From positions 2,652,501 to 2,716,500 of the forward strand of contig NZ_CAKLBX010000001.1 in the NCBI RefSeq assembly GCF_920987055.1: 64,000 nucleotides of DNA. The letters are read 5' to 3'. Both the position numbers and the translations under genes were made by a program. This document shows, piece by piece, positions 25,222 through 33,621 of the stretch (positions are counted from its first letter, which is position 1; every line of letters starts with the position of its first letter). The notes below the pieces were generated by a model, which worked only from the letters and a program-made list of their open reading frames with translations, searched no databases and was not told the DNA's origin. The DNA comes from Novosphingobium sp. CECT 9465. GTDB taxonomy: Bacteria > Pseudomonadota > Alphaproteobacteria > Sphingomonadales > Sphingomonadaceae.

Positions 25222-26886
25222 GTGGCGGCACTTGTCGCACTCTCGCTCGGCTCTGCGGCAACCGAAGGCATCGGGCTGATCCTGCTGGTGCCGATCCTGG
25301 CGGTGCTGAGCAACAATGCCGTGTTGCCGGGAGCGCTTGGCAGGTTTGCCACCATGCTGGGCGGACAGCACTCGCTGGGCCTTCTGTTGCTGGCCTTCGT
25401 CGCGCTCGTATTCCTGCGCGCCCTGCTCAACTTCTATCGCGCATTGCTGGCGCTCACCGTGCAGCGCAAGCTTATCGACGGGTTGCGCCTGCGCGCATGG
25501 CATGCCCTGCTGCATTGCGATTGGCGGGTCCTTTCGGGCATGCGGCAGAGCGACAACGCCAGCCTGCTGATCACCACGATCGATCGCGTCGGCGTCGGGG
25601 TTGACCGTGCCTTGTCAGGTGGCGTCGTGATCATCACGCTGATCGGCATCGGCGGCGCGGCGCTGGCCATATCGCCAGGGATGACCATCGGCGCGCTGAT
25701 CGGCGGGGGCCTCGTCCTGTTTGCCTTCCGCCGCCTGCGCCAGCGCGCCCGCGCGCTCGGCGGCGAACTCGACGGTGTCTACGAACGGCTCTATGCCGAA
25801 CTGGGCGAAGGGCTGGGCGCGCTGCGGGTGATCAAGAGCTTCGGGGCCGAAGCTGCCACTGAACAGCGCTTGCGCAACGAACTGGCATCGCTGCACACGG
25901 CAGAGCGGACCTATGTGCGCGACAATGGGCTTGGCCAGCTTGCGTTGCAGGCCGGCAGCGCTGCATTGCTGGCGCTGGTGGTGTGGGTAGCGCTACAGTT
26001 CTGGCAGGCCGATCTGGTCGTGCTCCTGCCAATGATCGCGCTGTTCGCGCGCGGCTTCCCGTTGCTGATGGCCCTTCAGGGCTGCATGCAGGACCTCGCC
26101 TATGCCCGCCCGGCCGTAGAGACAGCCGTATCGCTGATCGAACGCGCCGAGTCCGAGCGCGAGCCGGACCTGCCGCTCGATGCGGAAGTCCCGACGCCGG
26201 TGCGCTCGATCGGCCTGCGCGGCGTATCGATCACTTACGCAGGCCGCACCACGCCGGCGCTGGATAACGTCACCCTTGACCTGCCGGTGCGCCGCATCAC
26301 CGCGCTGCTCGGACCGTCAGGCGCCGGCAAGAGCACCCTGGCAGACGTGATCGGCGGGTTGCTGATGCCGGATTCGGGCGAATTGCTGATCGATGGCCAA
26401 CCGCTCGATTTCGGGCTGCGCCGCGCGTGGCGCACCCGCGTCACCTATGTCCAGCAGGTGCCGATCCTGTTCACCGGCACGGTGCGCGACAATCTGCTGT
26501 GGGCGCAGCCCCATGCCGACGATGCCGCGCTCTATGCAGCGCTGGCCGATGCGTCAGCCGATTTTGTCGAGCGCCTGCCCGAACGACTGGACACGCTCGT
26601 CGGCGAAAACGGCCACCAGTTTTCGGGCGGAGAACGCCAGCGCCTCATCCTCGCCCGCGCGATGATGCGCGTCCCGCAATTGCTGATCCTCGATGAAGCC
26701 GCCAATGCGCTGGACCCTGCCAACGACCGGGCCATCGCCGAGGCGGTGATGCGGTTGCGGGACCGTTGCGCCGTCCTGGTCATCGCGCACGGCGGGGCGC
26801 TCGAAAACATTGCCGATCATACCGTGCGAATAGTGCAGGGCCGCATAGTACCGTACCGAATTGACAGTCCCGAACGCCACACCTAG
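25222..26886 (+). CDS. Lasso peptide ABC exporter (D protein)
   Basis: A 554-residue half-transporter from this GTG. About six membrane helices fill the first 300 residues (for example GLILLVPILAVLS and a segment around VVIITLIGIGGAALAI), then an ATPase domain with Walker A GPSGAGKST (about 364-372), signature FSGGERQRL (about 467) and Walker B LLILDEA. This is the McjD-like export and self-protection transporter of lasso systems. A CTG at 25174 (MNRAIGIIASHF) overlaps the B2 stop as CTGA, sits 7 bases after GGA, and would add 16 residues; I think it may be the real start. No isopeptidase is present. Confidence 0.9.
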   Translation: MAALVALSLGSAATEGIGLILLVPILAVLSNNAVLPGALGRFATMLGGQHSLGLLLLAFVALVFLRALLNFYRALLALTVQRKLIDGLRLRAWHALLHCDWRVLSGMRQSDNASLLITTIDRVGVGVDRALSGGVVIITLIGIGGAALAISPGMTIGALIGGGLVLFAFRRLRQRARALGGELDGVYERLYAELGEGLGALRVIKSFGAEAATEQRLRNELASLHTAERTYVRDNGLGQLALQAGSAALLALVVWVALQFWQADLVVLLPMIALFARGFPLLMALQGCMQDLAYARPAVETAVSLIERAESEREPDLPLDAEVPTPVRSIGLRGVSITYAGRTTPALDNVTLDLPVRRITALLGPSGAGKSTLADVIGGLLMPDSGELLIDGQPLDFGLRRAWRTRVTYVQQVPILFTGTVRDNLLWAQPHADDAALYAALADASADFVERLPERLDTLVGENGHQFSGGERQRLILARAMMRVPQLLILDEAANALDPANDRAIAEAVMRLRDRCAVLVIAHGGALENIADHTVRIVQGRIVPYRIDSPERHT

Positions 26887-26979
26887 TGCAGTAACGAAAG
26901 ATATTTCGCCGTCTCGGCAAATATCCCGGCCGCCCCATGCCGATCCGGCAGACCGTGCGTCAGGAGCTGACAAAGCCGA

Positions 26980-28182
26980 ATGCGACCAGAGACCGTACTC
27001 CTGCGCATAAGTGCTTGTCCCGATGGCAATTTCAAGGCTGACCTCGATAGCCTTGATACACCCGGTTGGGAAACCCTGCTCGACATGTCGTCAAGGATGC
27101 GCACCTTGCCACTGGTCGAACAGGCGATCATTCGCGCAGGCCTGCAAGGCCGGATACCCGCATCTTGCGCCCAAAGCATGGAAGAACAGCAGCGCTGGCA
27201 AACCATGTCCGCTTTCGGCAATCAGGTTGCCTTGACGCAGGTCTTCGATTTCCTGTCCCGTCATGGCATTCACCCTGTAGCCCTCAAGGGTGTGCGGCTG
27301 GCCCACCTCGATTACCCGGATTCGCGGCTGCGGCCGATGCGCGACATCGATCTGCTGGTGCCGCCCCAAGACGCTGAAAGGGCGCAGCAACTGCTGATCG
27401 ATTCTGGCGACTATGAAGTCGCCGAATGGACAGACCTGTACGGCATCGACTACGGCCACCAACTGCCCGATCTGCTCGATACGCGGCGCGGCGTCTCACT
27501 GGAAATCCACCATCGCCTGAATGCACGGGGCTGGGCGCAGGAGCCGATGCTGGTCCGCATGGTCCACGCCGAAGCACAGGACATGGTGCTGTCGGGCAAG
27601 ACCATCCGGGTTCCCTCGATCCACGCCAACTTTCTCCATCTGATCGAACATGCAACACTGCACCATGCGTTCGAGAACGGTCCCCTGACCCTGGCTGACC
27701 TGCATTACACCGCGGTGTCCAGCCAGATCGACTGGCCGCTGCTGGTAACGCAGGCAGAGGAAATGGGTGTGCTGCGATCACTGCAACTGGTCGCCGCACT
27801 GGCCCGCCGCCACGGTGCCACATGGGTGCCAGAAATCATCGACACGTCGGGCGCCGAACTCGCGCACCATGTGGACGTGGCTGAAGAAGCCATCCTGCGC
27901 GATGAGGATTCAGCAGAACACCACGCCTTCCTGCGCAACCTCAGCATGCGCAAGGGCCAGCAGCCCGGCTGGCTCGCCGCCGCGCGCGCCGCGCTCACCC
28001 CCAATCCCGTAAGTCTTGGCAGCATGCTGCGGCTGAGCGAGAACAATCCCCTGCGGTGGGTGGCCTATCCCGCCTGGCTGGCAACGCGCGCCACGAAATA
28101 TCTGGCCGCGCGGCGAGTAAACGCGATTGCCGGCAACACGGCAAAAGAAGTCGCCATGTTGAAATGGTTGCACAAAAGCTGA
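26980..28182 (+). CDS. NTP_transf_5-type nucleotidyltransferase family protein in lasso cluster
   Basis: A 400-residue protein of the uncharacterised nucleotidyltransferase family often found in RiPP clusters. The active-site region is ALKGVRLAHLDYP followed by RPMRDIDLLVPP, with the metal-binding Asp122 and Asp124 in Asp-x-Asp form. Histidine-rich helical parts follow (EIHHRLNARG, HLIEHATLHHAF). It lies 93 bases after the exporter on the same strand and ends the cluster. It could transfer a nucleotide or sugar-phosphate to the lasso peptide or act on a cluster protein; no substrate is known to me. Codon use looks like that of its neighbours. Confidence 0.8.
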   Translation: MRPETVLLRISACPDGNFKADLDSLDTPGWETLLDMSSRMRTLPLVEQAIIRAGLQGRIPASCAQSMEEQQRWQTMSAFGNQVALTQVFDFLSRHGIHPVALKGVRLAHLDYPDSRLRPMRDIDLLVPPQDAERAQQLLIDSGDYEVAEWTDLYGIDYGHQLPDLLDTRRGVSLEIHHRLNARGWAQEPMLVRMVHAEAQDMVLSGKTIRVPSIHANFLHLIEHATLHHAFENGPLTLADLHYTAVSSQIDWPLLVTQAEEMGVLRSLQLVAALARRHGATWVPEIIDTSGAELAHHVDVAEEAILRDEDSAEHHAFLRNLSMRKGQQPGWLAAARAALTPNPVSLGSMLRLSENNPLRWVAYPAWLATRATKYLAARRVNAIAGNTAKEVAMLKWLHKS

Positions 28183-28262
28183 TTTGATTGCGGCTACCGG
28201 GATGTTTCGTCCCGCCTCTCAGACCAATCAGGCAGGGCCTTCTGCCGATCGGGTACAGGAGA

Positions 28263-28349
28263 TGGTGCGGTCGAGAAGACTCGAACTTCCACGGGCTTTC
28301 GCCCACAACGACCTCAACGTTGCGCGTCTACCAATTCCGCCACGACCGC
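28263..28349 (-). tRNA. tRNA-Leu (anticodon GAG)
   Basis: On the minus strand a full cloverleaf is present: acceptor GCGGTCG paired with CGACCGC, D-arm GGAATTGGTAGAC, anticodon stem CAACG/CGTTG around loop TTGAGGT (anticodon GAG), a class II variable arm (TGGGCGAAAGCCC) and T-loop GTTCGAGTC. The CCA end is encoded at 28263-28265. Confidence 0.96.
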
Positions 28350-28479
28350 ATAATCATACAGGGTGCCGAACCGAAGATTGGCTCCCTGTGGGGGGTAGGA
28401 GCGCGCCACTAGCAAACAGGTTTGCACCGCGCAACAACCATCGGAACTTTTTTATGCGCGCATCGGGATAAGTCGAGGA

Positions 28480-29274
28480 TCAGTCAGGTTTCCAGCCGAT
28501 CTCGGCAACCTTCGCGCTCTTGGGCACATCGGTGACTGCTGCGTTTACCGTAACGCTCTCGCCCGGCGCAAGTTCGTCCTGCGGGGGCGGCACTTCCCAG
28601 GTCTTCACCACCTTGTCGCGCGAATCGCGCAAAACGATGAGGATTTCCGGGATCGCGCGCACATCCTTGCCAACGTTCGTCACCGTACCGCTTGCGCCGA
28701 AATATTCAGTGCCGTTGGGTAACTGCCTGCGATCCTGCTTTTCGGGCGGGAAGGACAGTTCGAGATCCGGCCGGTCAGCACCGAATGTCTGCGTGGCGCC
28801 GGGCAACCACTGCGGAATCCCGAAATACCAGGCTGCGGCACCCAATCCGGCAATCGATATCGCAAAGGCCACCGCCGCAAGCGTCCACATTTTTGCAGGA
28901 TTGCGGCGTGGACGGAACGGAGGCTCGTGATCGAAAGGCGAATGGCCATCGTCGGCGGCGATTTCCACAGCCCTGGGCAATGGACGTGGCACGGGTGGAG
29001 GCGTCGGCGGCTCATCAGCGGCCGGCCGGAACGGCAAATCCGGCTCCGCTGCATGGACCGGTGCAGTCGGCGCCGGAGTGGGTGCCGGTGCGGCCGAAGG
29101 CACCTCGGCCACAGGCTCGGCAGGTGCGACAGGCATCGGTCGCTCGGCCATTTCCGGGCCATTCTGGAACCAGGAATGACGGCACTTGGCGCAACGCACG
29201 GTACGGCCGTCCACGCCGATTGCGGTGTCGGGAACGACATAGCGCGTCGAACAGGCGGGGCACGCAATGATCAT
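28480..29274 (-). CDS. Zinc-ribbon (MJ0042-type) protein with DUF3426-like C-terminal domain
   Basis: A 264-residue protein. The first 36 residues are a zinc ribbon with CPAC and CAKC pairs (ACPACSTRYVVPDTAIG and VRCAKCRHSW). A Pro/Ala-rich linker, one membrane helix (LAAVAFAISIAGLGAAAWYFG, key part only) and a C-terminal beta domain follow (FGASGTVTNVGKDVRAIPE, DELAPGESVTVNA). The combination is widespread and of unknown function in proteobacteria. ATG 29274 is chosen because the zinc ribbon begins at once; the upstream extension is hydrophobic but lacks a ribosome site. It is divergent from ftsE. Confidence 0.85.
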   Translation of the reverse strand: MIIACPACSTRYVVPDTAIGVDGRTVRCAKCRHSWFQNGPEMAERPMPVAPAEPVAEVPSAAPAPTPAPTAPVHAAEPDLPFRPAADEPPTPPPVPRPLPRAVEIAADDGHSPFDHEPPFRPRRNPAKMWTLAAVAFAISIAGLGAAAWYFGIPQWLPGATQTFGADRPDLELSFPPEKQDRRQLPNGTEYFGASGTVTNVGKDVRAIPEILIVLRDSRDKVVKTWEVPPPQDELAPGESVTVNAAVTDVPKSAKVAEIGWKPD

Positions 29275-29422
29275 CACGAGGGTAAAGCATGGCCTTGCGC
29301 CAAGAAACAATAGCAACAGCCACCAAGAAACGCTCTGATGGCCTTTTTTCCACATGGATTGCCGCGTATAGCCGTTTCAGCGTAACCGAATGCGCGCAAC
29401 AACCGGAAATAGTCTCCACCTC

Positions 29423-30172
29423 ATGAACCAGCCAGATGACGCGGAGATTGTCCATTTCGACAATGTCGGCCTGCGCTATGGCACGGGCAAGGAAGTGCTG
29501 ACTGACGTCAGTTTCACATTGTATTCCGGGCGATTCTACTTCCTCACCGGGGCATCGGGCGCGGGCAAGACCAGCCTGCTCAAGCTGCTCTACCTTTCGC
29601 AGCGCCCATCGCGCGGGCTGATCCGCATGTTCGGCACCGACGCCATAACCCTGCCGCGCGAACGCCTGCCCGGCTTTCGCCGCCGCCTCGGCGTCGTGTT
29701 CCAGGATTTCCGTCTCGTCCAGCACCTCTCTGCGTTCGACAACGTGGCCCTGCCCCTGCGCGTTGCCGGTGTGCCCGAACGCGACATTTTCCGCCCGGTG
29801 ACCGATATGCTCGAATGGGTCGGCCTGGGTGATCGCAGCCATGCCCGGCCCGCAACGCTTTCTGGCGGAGAGCAGCAGCGCGTCGCCATTGCGCGCGCCG
29901 TGATCGGTCGCCCCGACATGCTGATCGCCGACGAGCCGACGGGTAACGTCGACCCTGACATGGCGGTAAAGCTGCTGCGCCTGTTCGAGGCGCTCAACCG
30001 TCTTGGCACAACCGTCGTCGTCGCCACGCACGATATTCACCTGATCCAGAAGATGCCCGAATCGCTTATCATGCGGCTCGACCGGGGCCGCTTGTCCGAT
30101 CCCACCGGCGCGCTGCGCTATCCTCCGCGCCGCGCCCCGTCGCCGCCGCGCCCCGAAGCGCTCGGCGCATGA
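29423..30172 (+). CDS. ftsE: Cell division ATP-binding protein FtsE
   Basis: A 249-residue ABC ATPase: Walker [11 protein letters not shown]-loop VVFQDFRLV, signature LSGGEQQR, Walker [12 protein letters not shown] and switch His in [29 protein letters not shown] is strongly FtsE-like. With FtsX it controls periplasmic cell-wall hydrolases at the septum. The Pro/Arg-rich tail of about 20 residues is longer than in enterics. It overlaps ftsX by 4 bases. The start at 29423 (MNQPDD) agrees with family length. Confidence 0.94.
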   Translation: MNQPDDAEIVHFDNVGLRYGTGKEVLTDVSFTLYSGRFYFLTGASGAGKTSLLKLLYLSQRPSRGLIRMFGTDAITLPRERLPGFRRRLGVVFQDFRLVQHLSAFDNVALPLRVAGVPERDIFRPVTDMLEWVGLGDRSHARPATLSGGEQQRVAIARAVIGRPDMLIADEPTGNVDPDMAVKLLRLFEALNRLGTTVVVATHDIHLIQKMPESLIMRLDRGRLSDPTGALRYPPRRAPSPPRPEALGA

Positions 30173-31104
30173 ACGTGCTGCCCGCCGTGGTCCAGGCATT
30201 TCGCGGCGAATGGCGTGAACGCGCCAGCGCGGAAAGCCGCCTTCTGCCGCAGGGCAAGTTGTCCGGCCCGATGCCTTGGGTCATTGCGATCATGATCGGC
30301 CTGACCGTCGTCGCCACCGCCAGCGGGCTTGCCCTGCGCAACACCGCCAGCGTCGCCAGCGCCGATGTGGCGGGCGGTGTTACCGTGCAGATCGTGCACG
30401 GCGCCCCGCGTGAGCGGGACCGCCAGGCACGGGCCGCACTCGATGCGATCAAGAGCGCGCCCGGCGTCGCTTCTGCCCGACTGGTCCCCCAGGCCGAACT
30501 CGATGCGCTGGTCGAACCATGGCTCGGCACCAGCGCGGGCGACGATATCAACGCCCTGCCCGTGCCCGCGCTGATCGACGTACGCCTTTCGGGCAGCGCC
30601 AGCGAAGCGCACCTCGCCGCCTTGCGTGACCGCCTCAAAGCGCCTGCCCCCGCCGCGCGGATCGATGCGCAGGCAAGCTGGCTGGCCCCGGTGTTCGAGG
30701 CCATCGGCGGCCTGCAATGGCTGGCGGGCGGGTTGATCGCCCTGCTGGCCTTCGCCACGGTCGCCACGGTGCTGCTCGCATCGCGCAATGCGCTGATCAA
30801 TCACCGCACCACGATAGAGATCGTCCACATGCTCGGCGGCACGGACACGCAGATCGCGCGGATATTCCAGCGGTCGATGGCGGTCGATGCGGCGGCAGGC
30901 GGCATCGGCGGGCTGATGCTCGGCCTTGTCGCAACGCTGCTGCTTGGGCGGCAATTCGCCGCACTGGGATCAGGGATGATGACATCTGTCGGGCTGGAGT
31001 GGATCGATTGGCTGGCGATCTGCTGCATTCCGCTGGCAGGCGTACTGCTGGCGGTACTGACCGCGCGGTTCACCGTCCTCAGCGCACTCAGGCGGATGCT
31101 GTGA
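30169..31104 (+). CDS. ftsX: Cell division protein FtsX
   Basis: A 311-residue membrane protein with FtsX topology: an N-terminal helix around IAIMIGLTVVATASGLAL, a periplasmic domain with a PGVASARLVPQAEL-like segment, and three C-terminal helices (GGLIALLAFATVATVLLASR, AGGIGGLMLGLVATLLL, and IDWLAICCIPLAGVLLAVL). HMLGGTDTQIARIFQRS is the typical cytoplasmic loop. ATGA overlap with ftsE and GTGA overlap with the next gene mark an operon. Sequence similarity in this family is low, but position and topology agree. Confidence 0.92.
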   Translation: MNVLPAVVQAFRGEWRERASAESRLLPQGKLSGPMPWVIAIMIGLTVVATASGLALRNTASVASADVAGGVTVQIVHGAPRERDRQARAALDAIKSAPGVASARLVPQAELDALVEPWLGTSAGDDINALPVPALIDVRLSGSASEAHLAALRDRLKAPAPAARIDAQASWLAPVFEAIGGLQWLAGGLIALLAFATVATVLLASRNALINHRTTIEIVHMLGGTDTQIARIFQRSMAVDAAAGGIGGLMLGLVATLLLGRQFAALGSGMMTSVGLEWIDWLAICCIPLAGVLLAVLTARFTVLSALRRML

Positions 31105-31649
31105 CAAGTCGCGGCATCTTCCGACGGCTGTTCTCGCTGCTCCTGCTCGCCTGGGCGCTTGGCTTCATCTGGTTCGCCACGTTCCTGCCGCGGCCCGCCA
31201 ACGAACCGATCAAGACCGATGGCATTGTCGCGCTGACCGGCGGCGGCGGGCGCATACCCCACGCCTTGCGCCTGCTTGAGCGGGGCGCGGCAAAACGGCT
31301 GCTCGTATCTGGAGTCGACCGCGAAGTGCGTCCGCGCGAATTCGCCGTGGAATACCAGGTTCCGGCAGAGCTGATGGCATGCTGCATCGTGCTCGGCTAT
31401 GACGCCGTCGATACCCGCACCAACGCCATCGAGGCGGTCCGCTGGATGAAGGAGAACCGCATCACCTCGGTCCGCGTGGTCACCACGGACTGGCACATGC
31501 GCCGCGCCATCTTCGATCTTGCCGATGAAGCGCCCCAAGGCATCGTCATTATCGAGGACGCCGTCGTTTCACGCCCCAGCTTCCGCATCCTGTTCCTTGA
31601 ATACAACAAGCTGGTCGCACGGCTGCTGGCATGGACGATAGGCTGGTAA
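31101..31649 (+). CDS. YdcF/ElyC family (DUF218) membrane protein
   Basis: A 182-residue protein with one N-terminal membrane helix (LFSLLLLAWALGFIWFATF) and a DUF218 domain: DGIVALTGGGGRIPHAL, RLLVSGV, TRTNAIEAVRWM and RVVTTDWHMRRA. The family includes ElyC and SanA, linked to envelope integrity and lipid-carrier recycling. The GTG start overlaps the ftsX stop and the TAA overlaps the ATG of plsC. It is thus in an envelope operon ftsE-ftsX-ydcF-plsC. The chemical activity is unknown. Confidence 0.88.
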   Translation: MTSRGIFRRLFSLLLLAWALGFIWFATFLPRPANEPIKTDGIVALTGGGGRIPHALRLLERGAAKRLLVSGVDREVRPREFAVEYQVPAELMACCIVLGYDAVDTRTNAIEAVRWMKENRITSVRVVTTDWHMRRAIFDLADEAPQGIVIIEDAVVSRPSFRILFLEYNKLVARLLAWTIGW

Positions 31650-32344
31650 TGATCCGCAATCTGACTTCCGTTGTGCGCAGCATCGTGTTCTACGGCGTGT
31701 TCTACACCGGCTCGGTGCCCTATGTTCTCGCCGCGCTGGCGCTCAGGAACCTGTCGGTGCCGAAATTCCGCTGGGTCGTACGCCAATGGAGCCACTGGCA
31801 TCGCCTGTGCTGCCGATGGATTCTCGGCATCAAGGTGGAACTTGAGCGCCCCGTGTTCCGCTCAGGGGTGCTTTACGCGGTCAAGCACGAAGCGTTTTTC
31901 GAAGCCATTGACATGCCGTGGCTGTTCCTCAACCCGGTGGTCTTCGCCAAGGCCGAACTGCTGCGCATTCCCGGCTGGGGACCGGCGGGGGCGCGCTTCG
32001 GGCTGATCGGGGTGGATCGCGATGGCGGGGCGCGGGCCTTGCGCGCAATGCTGACAGAGGCCCGGCAGCGCATCGCCGAAGGCCGGCCGCTGGTGATATT
32101 CCCCGAAGGCACCCGCATTCCCCACGGTGAGCGCCGCGAACTGCAATCGGGCTTTGCGGGGATCTACAAGCTGCTCGGCCTGCCGGTCATCCCGGTCGCG
32201 GTCAATACAGGCCCGCTCTATCACCGCCGCTGGAAGCAGCCGGGCACCGTGCGCTATCGCTTTGGCGAAGAGATTCCGCCCGGCCTCCCGCGCGAGGACA
32301 TCGAAGCCCGCGTCGAAGCTGCCATCAACGCGCTGAACGACTGA
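31649..32344 (+). CDS. plsC: 1-acyl-sn-glycerol-3-phosphate acyltransferase
   Basis: A 231-residue PlsC-type acyltransferase that makes phosphatidic acid at the inner membrane. Motif I appears as KHEAFFEAID, an H-x4-E form seen in a PlsC subgroup instead of H-x4-D. Motif II is AKAELLRIPGWG, motif III is VIFPEGTRIPHGE and motif IV is GLPVIPVAVNTG. The N-terminus has a membrane helix. The ATG overlaps the TAA of the preceding gene; an in-frame ATG at 31631 is an alternative. Confidence 0.92.
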   Translation: MIRNLTSVVRSIVFYGVFYTGSVPYVLAALALRNLSVPKFRWVVRQWSHWHRLCCRWILGIKVELERPVFRSGVLYAVKHEAFFEAIDMPWLFLNPVVFAKAELLRIPGWGPAGARFGLIGVDRDGGARALRAMLTEARQRIAEGRPLVIFPEGTRIPHGERRELQSGFAGIYKLLGLPVIPVAVNTGPLYHRRWKQPGTVRYRFGEEIPPGLPREDIEARVEAAINALND

Positions 32345-32346
32345 AA

Positions 32347-33618
32347 ATGGCCACGGAACCGGAAATCGGAACGAGCGAACCCCGCTCGCTCCTCACCGTG
32401 CTCGGCCCCGGCCTTGTCACCGGCGCGGCGGATGACGATCCATCGGGCATCGGCACCTACAGCCAGGTCGGCGCGCAGTTCGGCTATGGCATGGCGTGGA
32501 CGATGCTGTTCGGGTTTCCGCTGCTCGCCTCGATCCAGGCGATCTGCGCCCGCATCGGCGCCACCACCGGGCGCGGCATCGCGCACAACCTGCGCCGCCA
32601 CTATCACCCGGCCCTGTTGCGCACGATGGTCATGCTGCTGCTGATCGCCAACGTCATCAACCTGGGGGCCGATCTTGGCGCGATGGGCGCGGCATTGGCG
32701 CTGCTGGTGCCCGGCCCGGCGCTGGCCTTCACCGTGATGTTCGGCATCGTCAGCGTCACTGCCGAAGTGTTCATCGCCTACACTCGCTATGCCCGCATCC
32801 TCAAATGGACCACGCTGTCGCTGTTCTCCTATGTCGCCGTGGTGTTCGTTGCCGGGGTTGACTGGGGCGCGGCCCTGCGCGGCATCGTCATCCCGTCCTT
32901 CGCGTTCGACAAGGACCACACGATGGCGCTGGTCGCCGTGTTCGGCACCACCATCAGCCCCTACCTGTTCTTCTGGCAGGCCGGGCAGGAGGTGGAGGAA
33001 CAGCACCGCCGCCACACCAAGCCGCTGTGCATCGCGCCGCGCACCGCAGGGCCGGAACTCAGGCGGATCCGCACCGATACGCTGGTCGGCATGGGCTTTT
33101 CGCACCTCACCGCCCTGTTCATCATCATCGCCACCGCCGCCACGCTCCATGCCCATGGCGTTAATGACGTGACCTCGGCAGCGCAGGCGGCAGAGGCGCT
33201 CCGCCCCATCGCGGGCAATCTCGCCTTTGCGCTGTTCGCGGTCGGCATCATCGGCACCGGCCTGCTCGCCGTGCCGGTTCTGGCAGGCTCGGCGGCCTAT
33301 GCCGTCAGCGAAACCTTCCGCTGGACCGAGGGCCTTGATCGCAAACCGCGCGAGGCCAAGGCCTTCTACGGCGTGATTGCCGTGGCAACGCTCGGCGGCG
33401 TCGCGCTCAACTTCACCGGGATCGATCCGATGCGCGCGCTCTATTGGGCCGCCGTCGTCAACGGACTTCTCGCCCCGCCACTGATGGTCGTCACAATGAT
33501 GATCGCGCGCAACCCGCGCATCATGGGCCGCCTCACCATCCCGCCCCGCCTCGCCTTCGGCGGCTGGCTCTCCACCGCCGTCATGTGGGCGATTGCGCTG
33601 CTGTTCCTGTTCGGCTGA
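32347..33618 (+). CDS. Nramp-family divalent metal transporter, atypical metal site
   Basis: A 423-residue protein with about eleven membrane helices. The first helix has DDPSGIGTYSQVG, corresponding to the Nramp DPGN motif. The sixth-helix region reads FGTTISPYLFFWQAGQE, where canonical manganese/iron transporters have Met-Pro-His; the metal-coordinating Met is missing. That pattern recalls Nramp-related magnesium transporters or the bacterial subgroup of unknown cargo. It starts 2 bases after plsC, perhaps as the end of the envelope operon. Cargo is therefore uncertain. Confidence 0.85.
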   Translation: MATEPEIGTSEPRSLLTVLGPGLVTGAADDDPSGIGTYSQVGAQFGYGMAWTMLFGFPLLASIQAICARIGATTGRGIAHNLRRHYHPALLRTMVMLLLIANVINLGADLGAMGAALALLVPGPALAFTVMFGIVSVTAEVFIAYTRYARILKWTTLSLFSYVAVVFVAGVDWGAALRGIVIPSFAFDKDHTMALVAVFGTTISPYLFFWQAGQEVEEQHRRHTKPLCIAPRTAGPELRRIRTDTLVGMGFSHLTALFIIIATAATLHAHGVNDVTSAAQAAEALRPIAGNLAFALFAVGIIGTGLLAVPVLAGSAAYAVSETFRWTEGLDRKPREAKAFYGVIAVATLGGVALNFTGIDPMRALYWAAVVNGLLAPPLMVVTMMIARNPRIMGRLTIPPRLAFGGWLSTAVMWAIALLFLFG

Positions 33619-33621
33619 CGC

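Noticed and set aside
28183..28479. Lasso cluster as an island inserted at tRNA-Leu
   Set aside because: No integrase, no repeat of the tRNA end on the other side, and the cluster genes apart from the AT-rich spot have ordinary base composition.
30717..31100. Large frame inside ftsX leading into the DUF218 gene
   Set aside because: It is Arg-rich shadow sequence of ftsX; the DUF218 protein begins at the GTG overlapping the ftsX stop.
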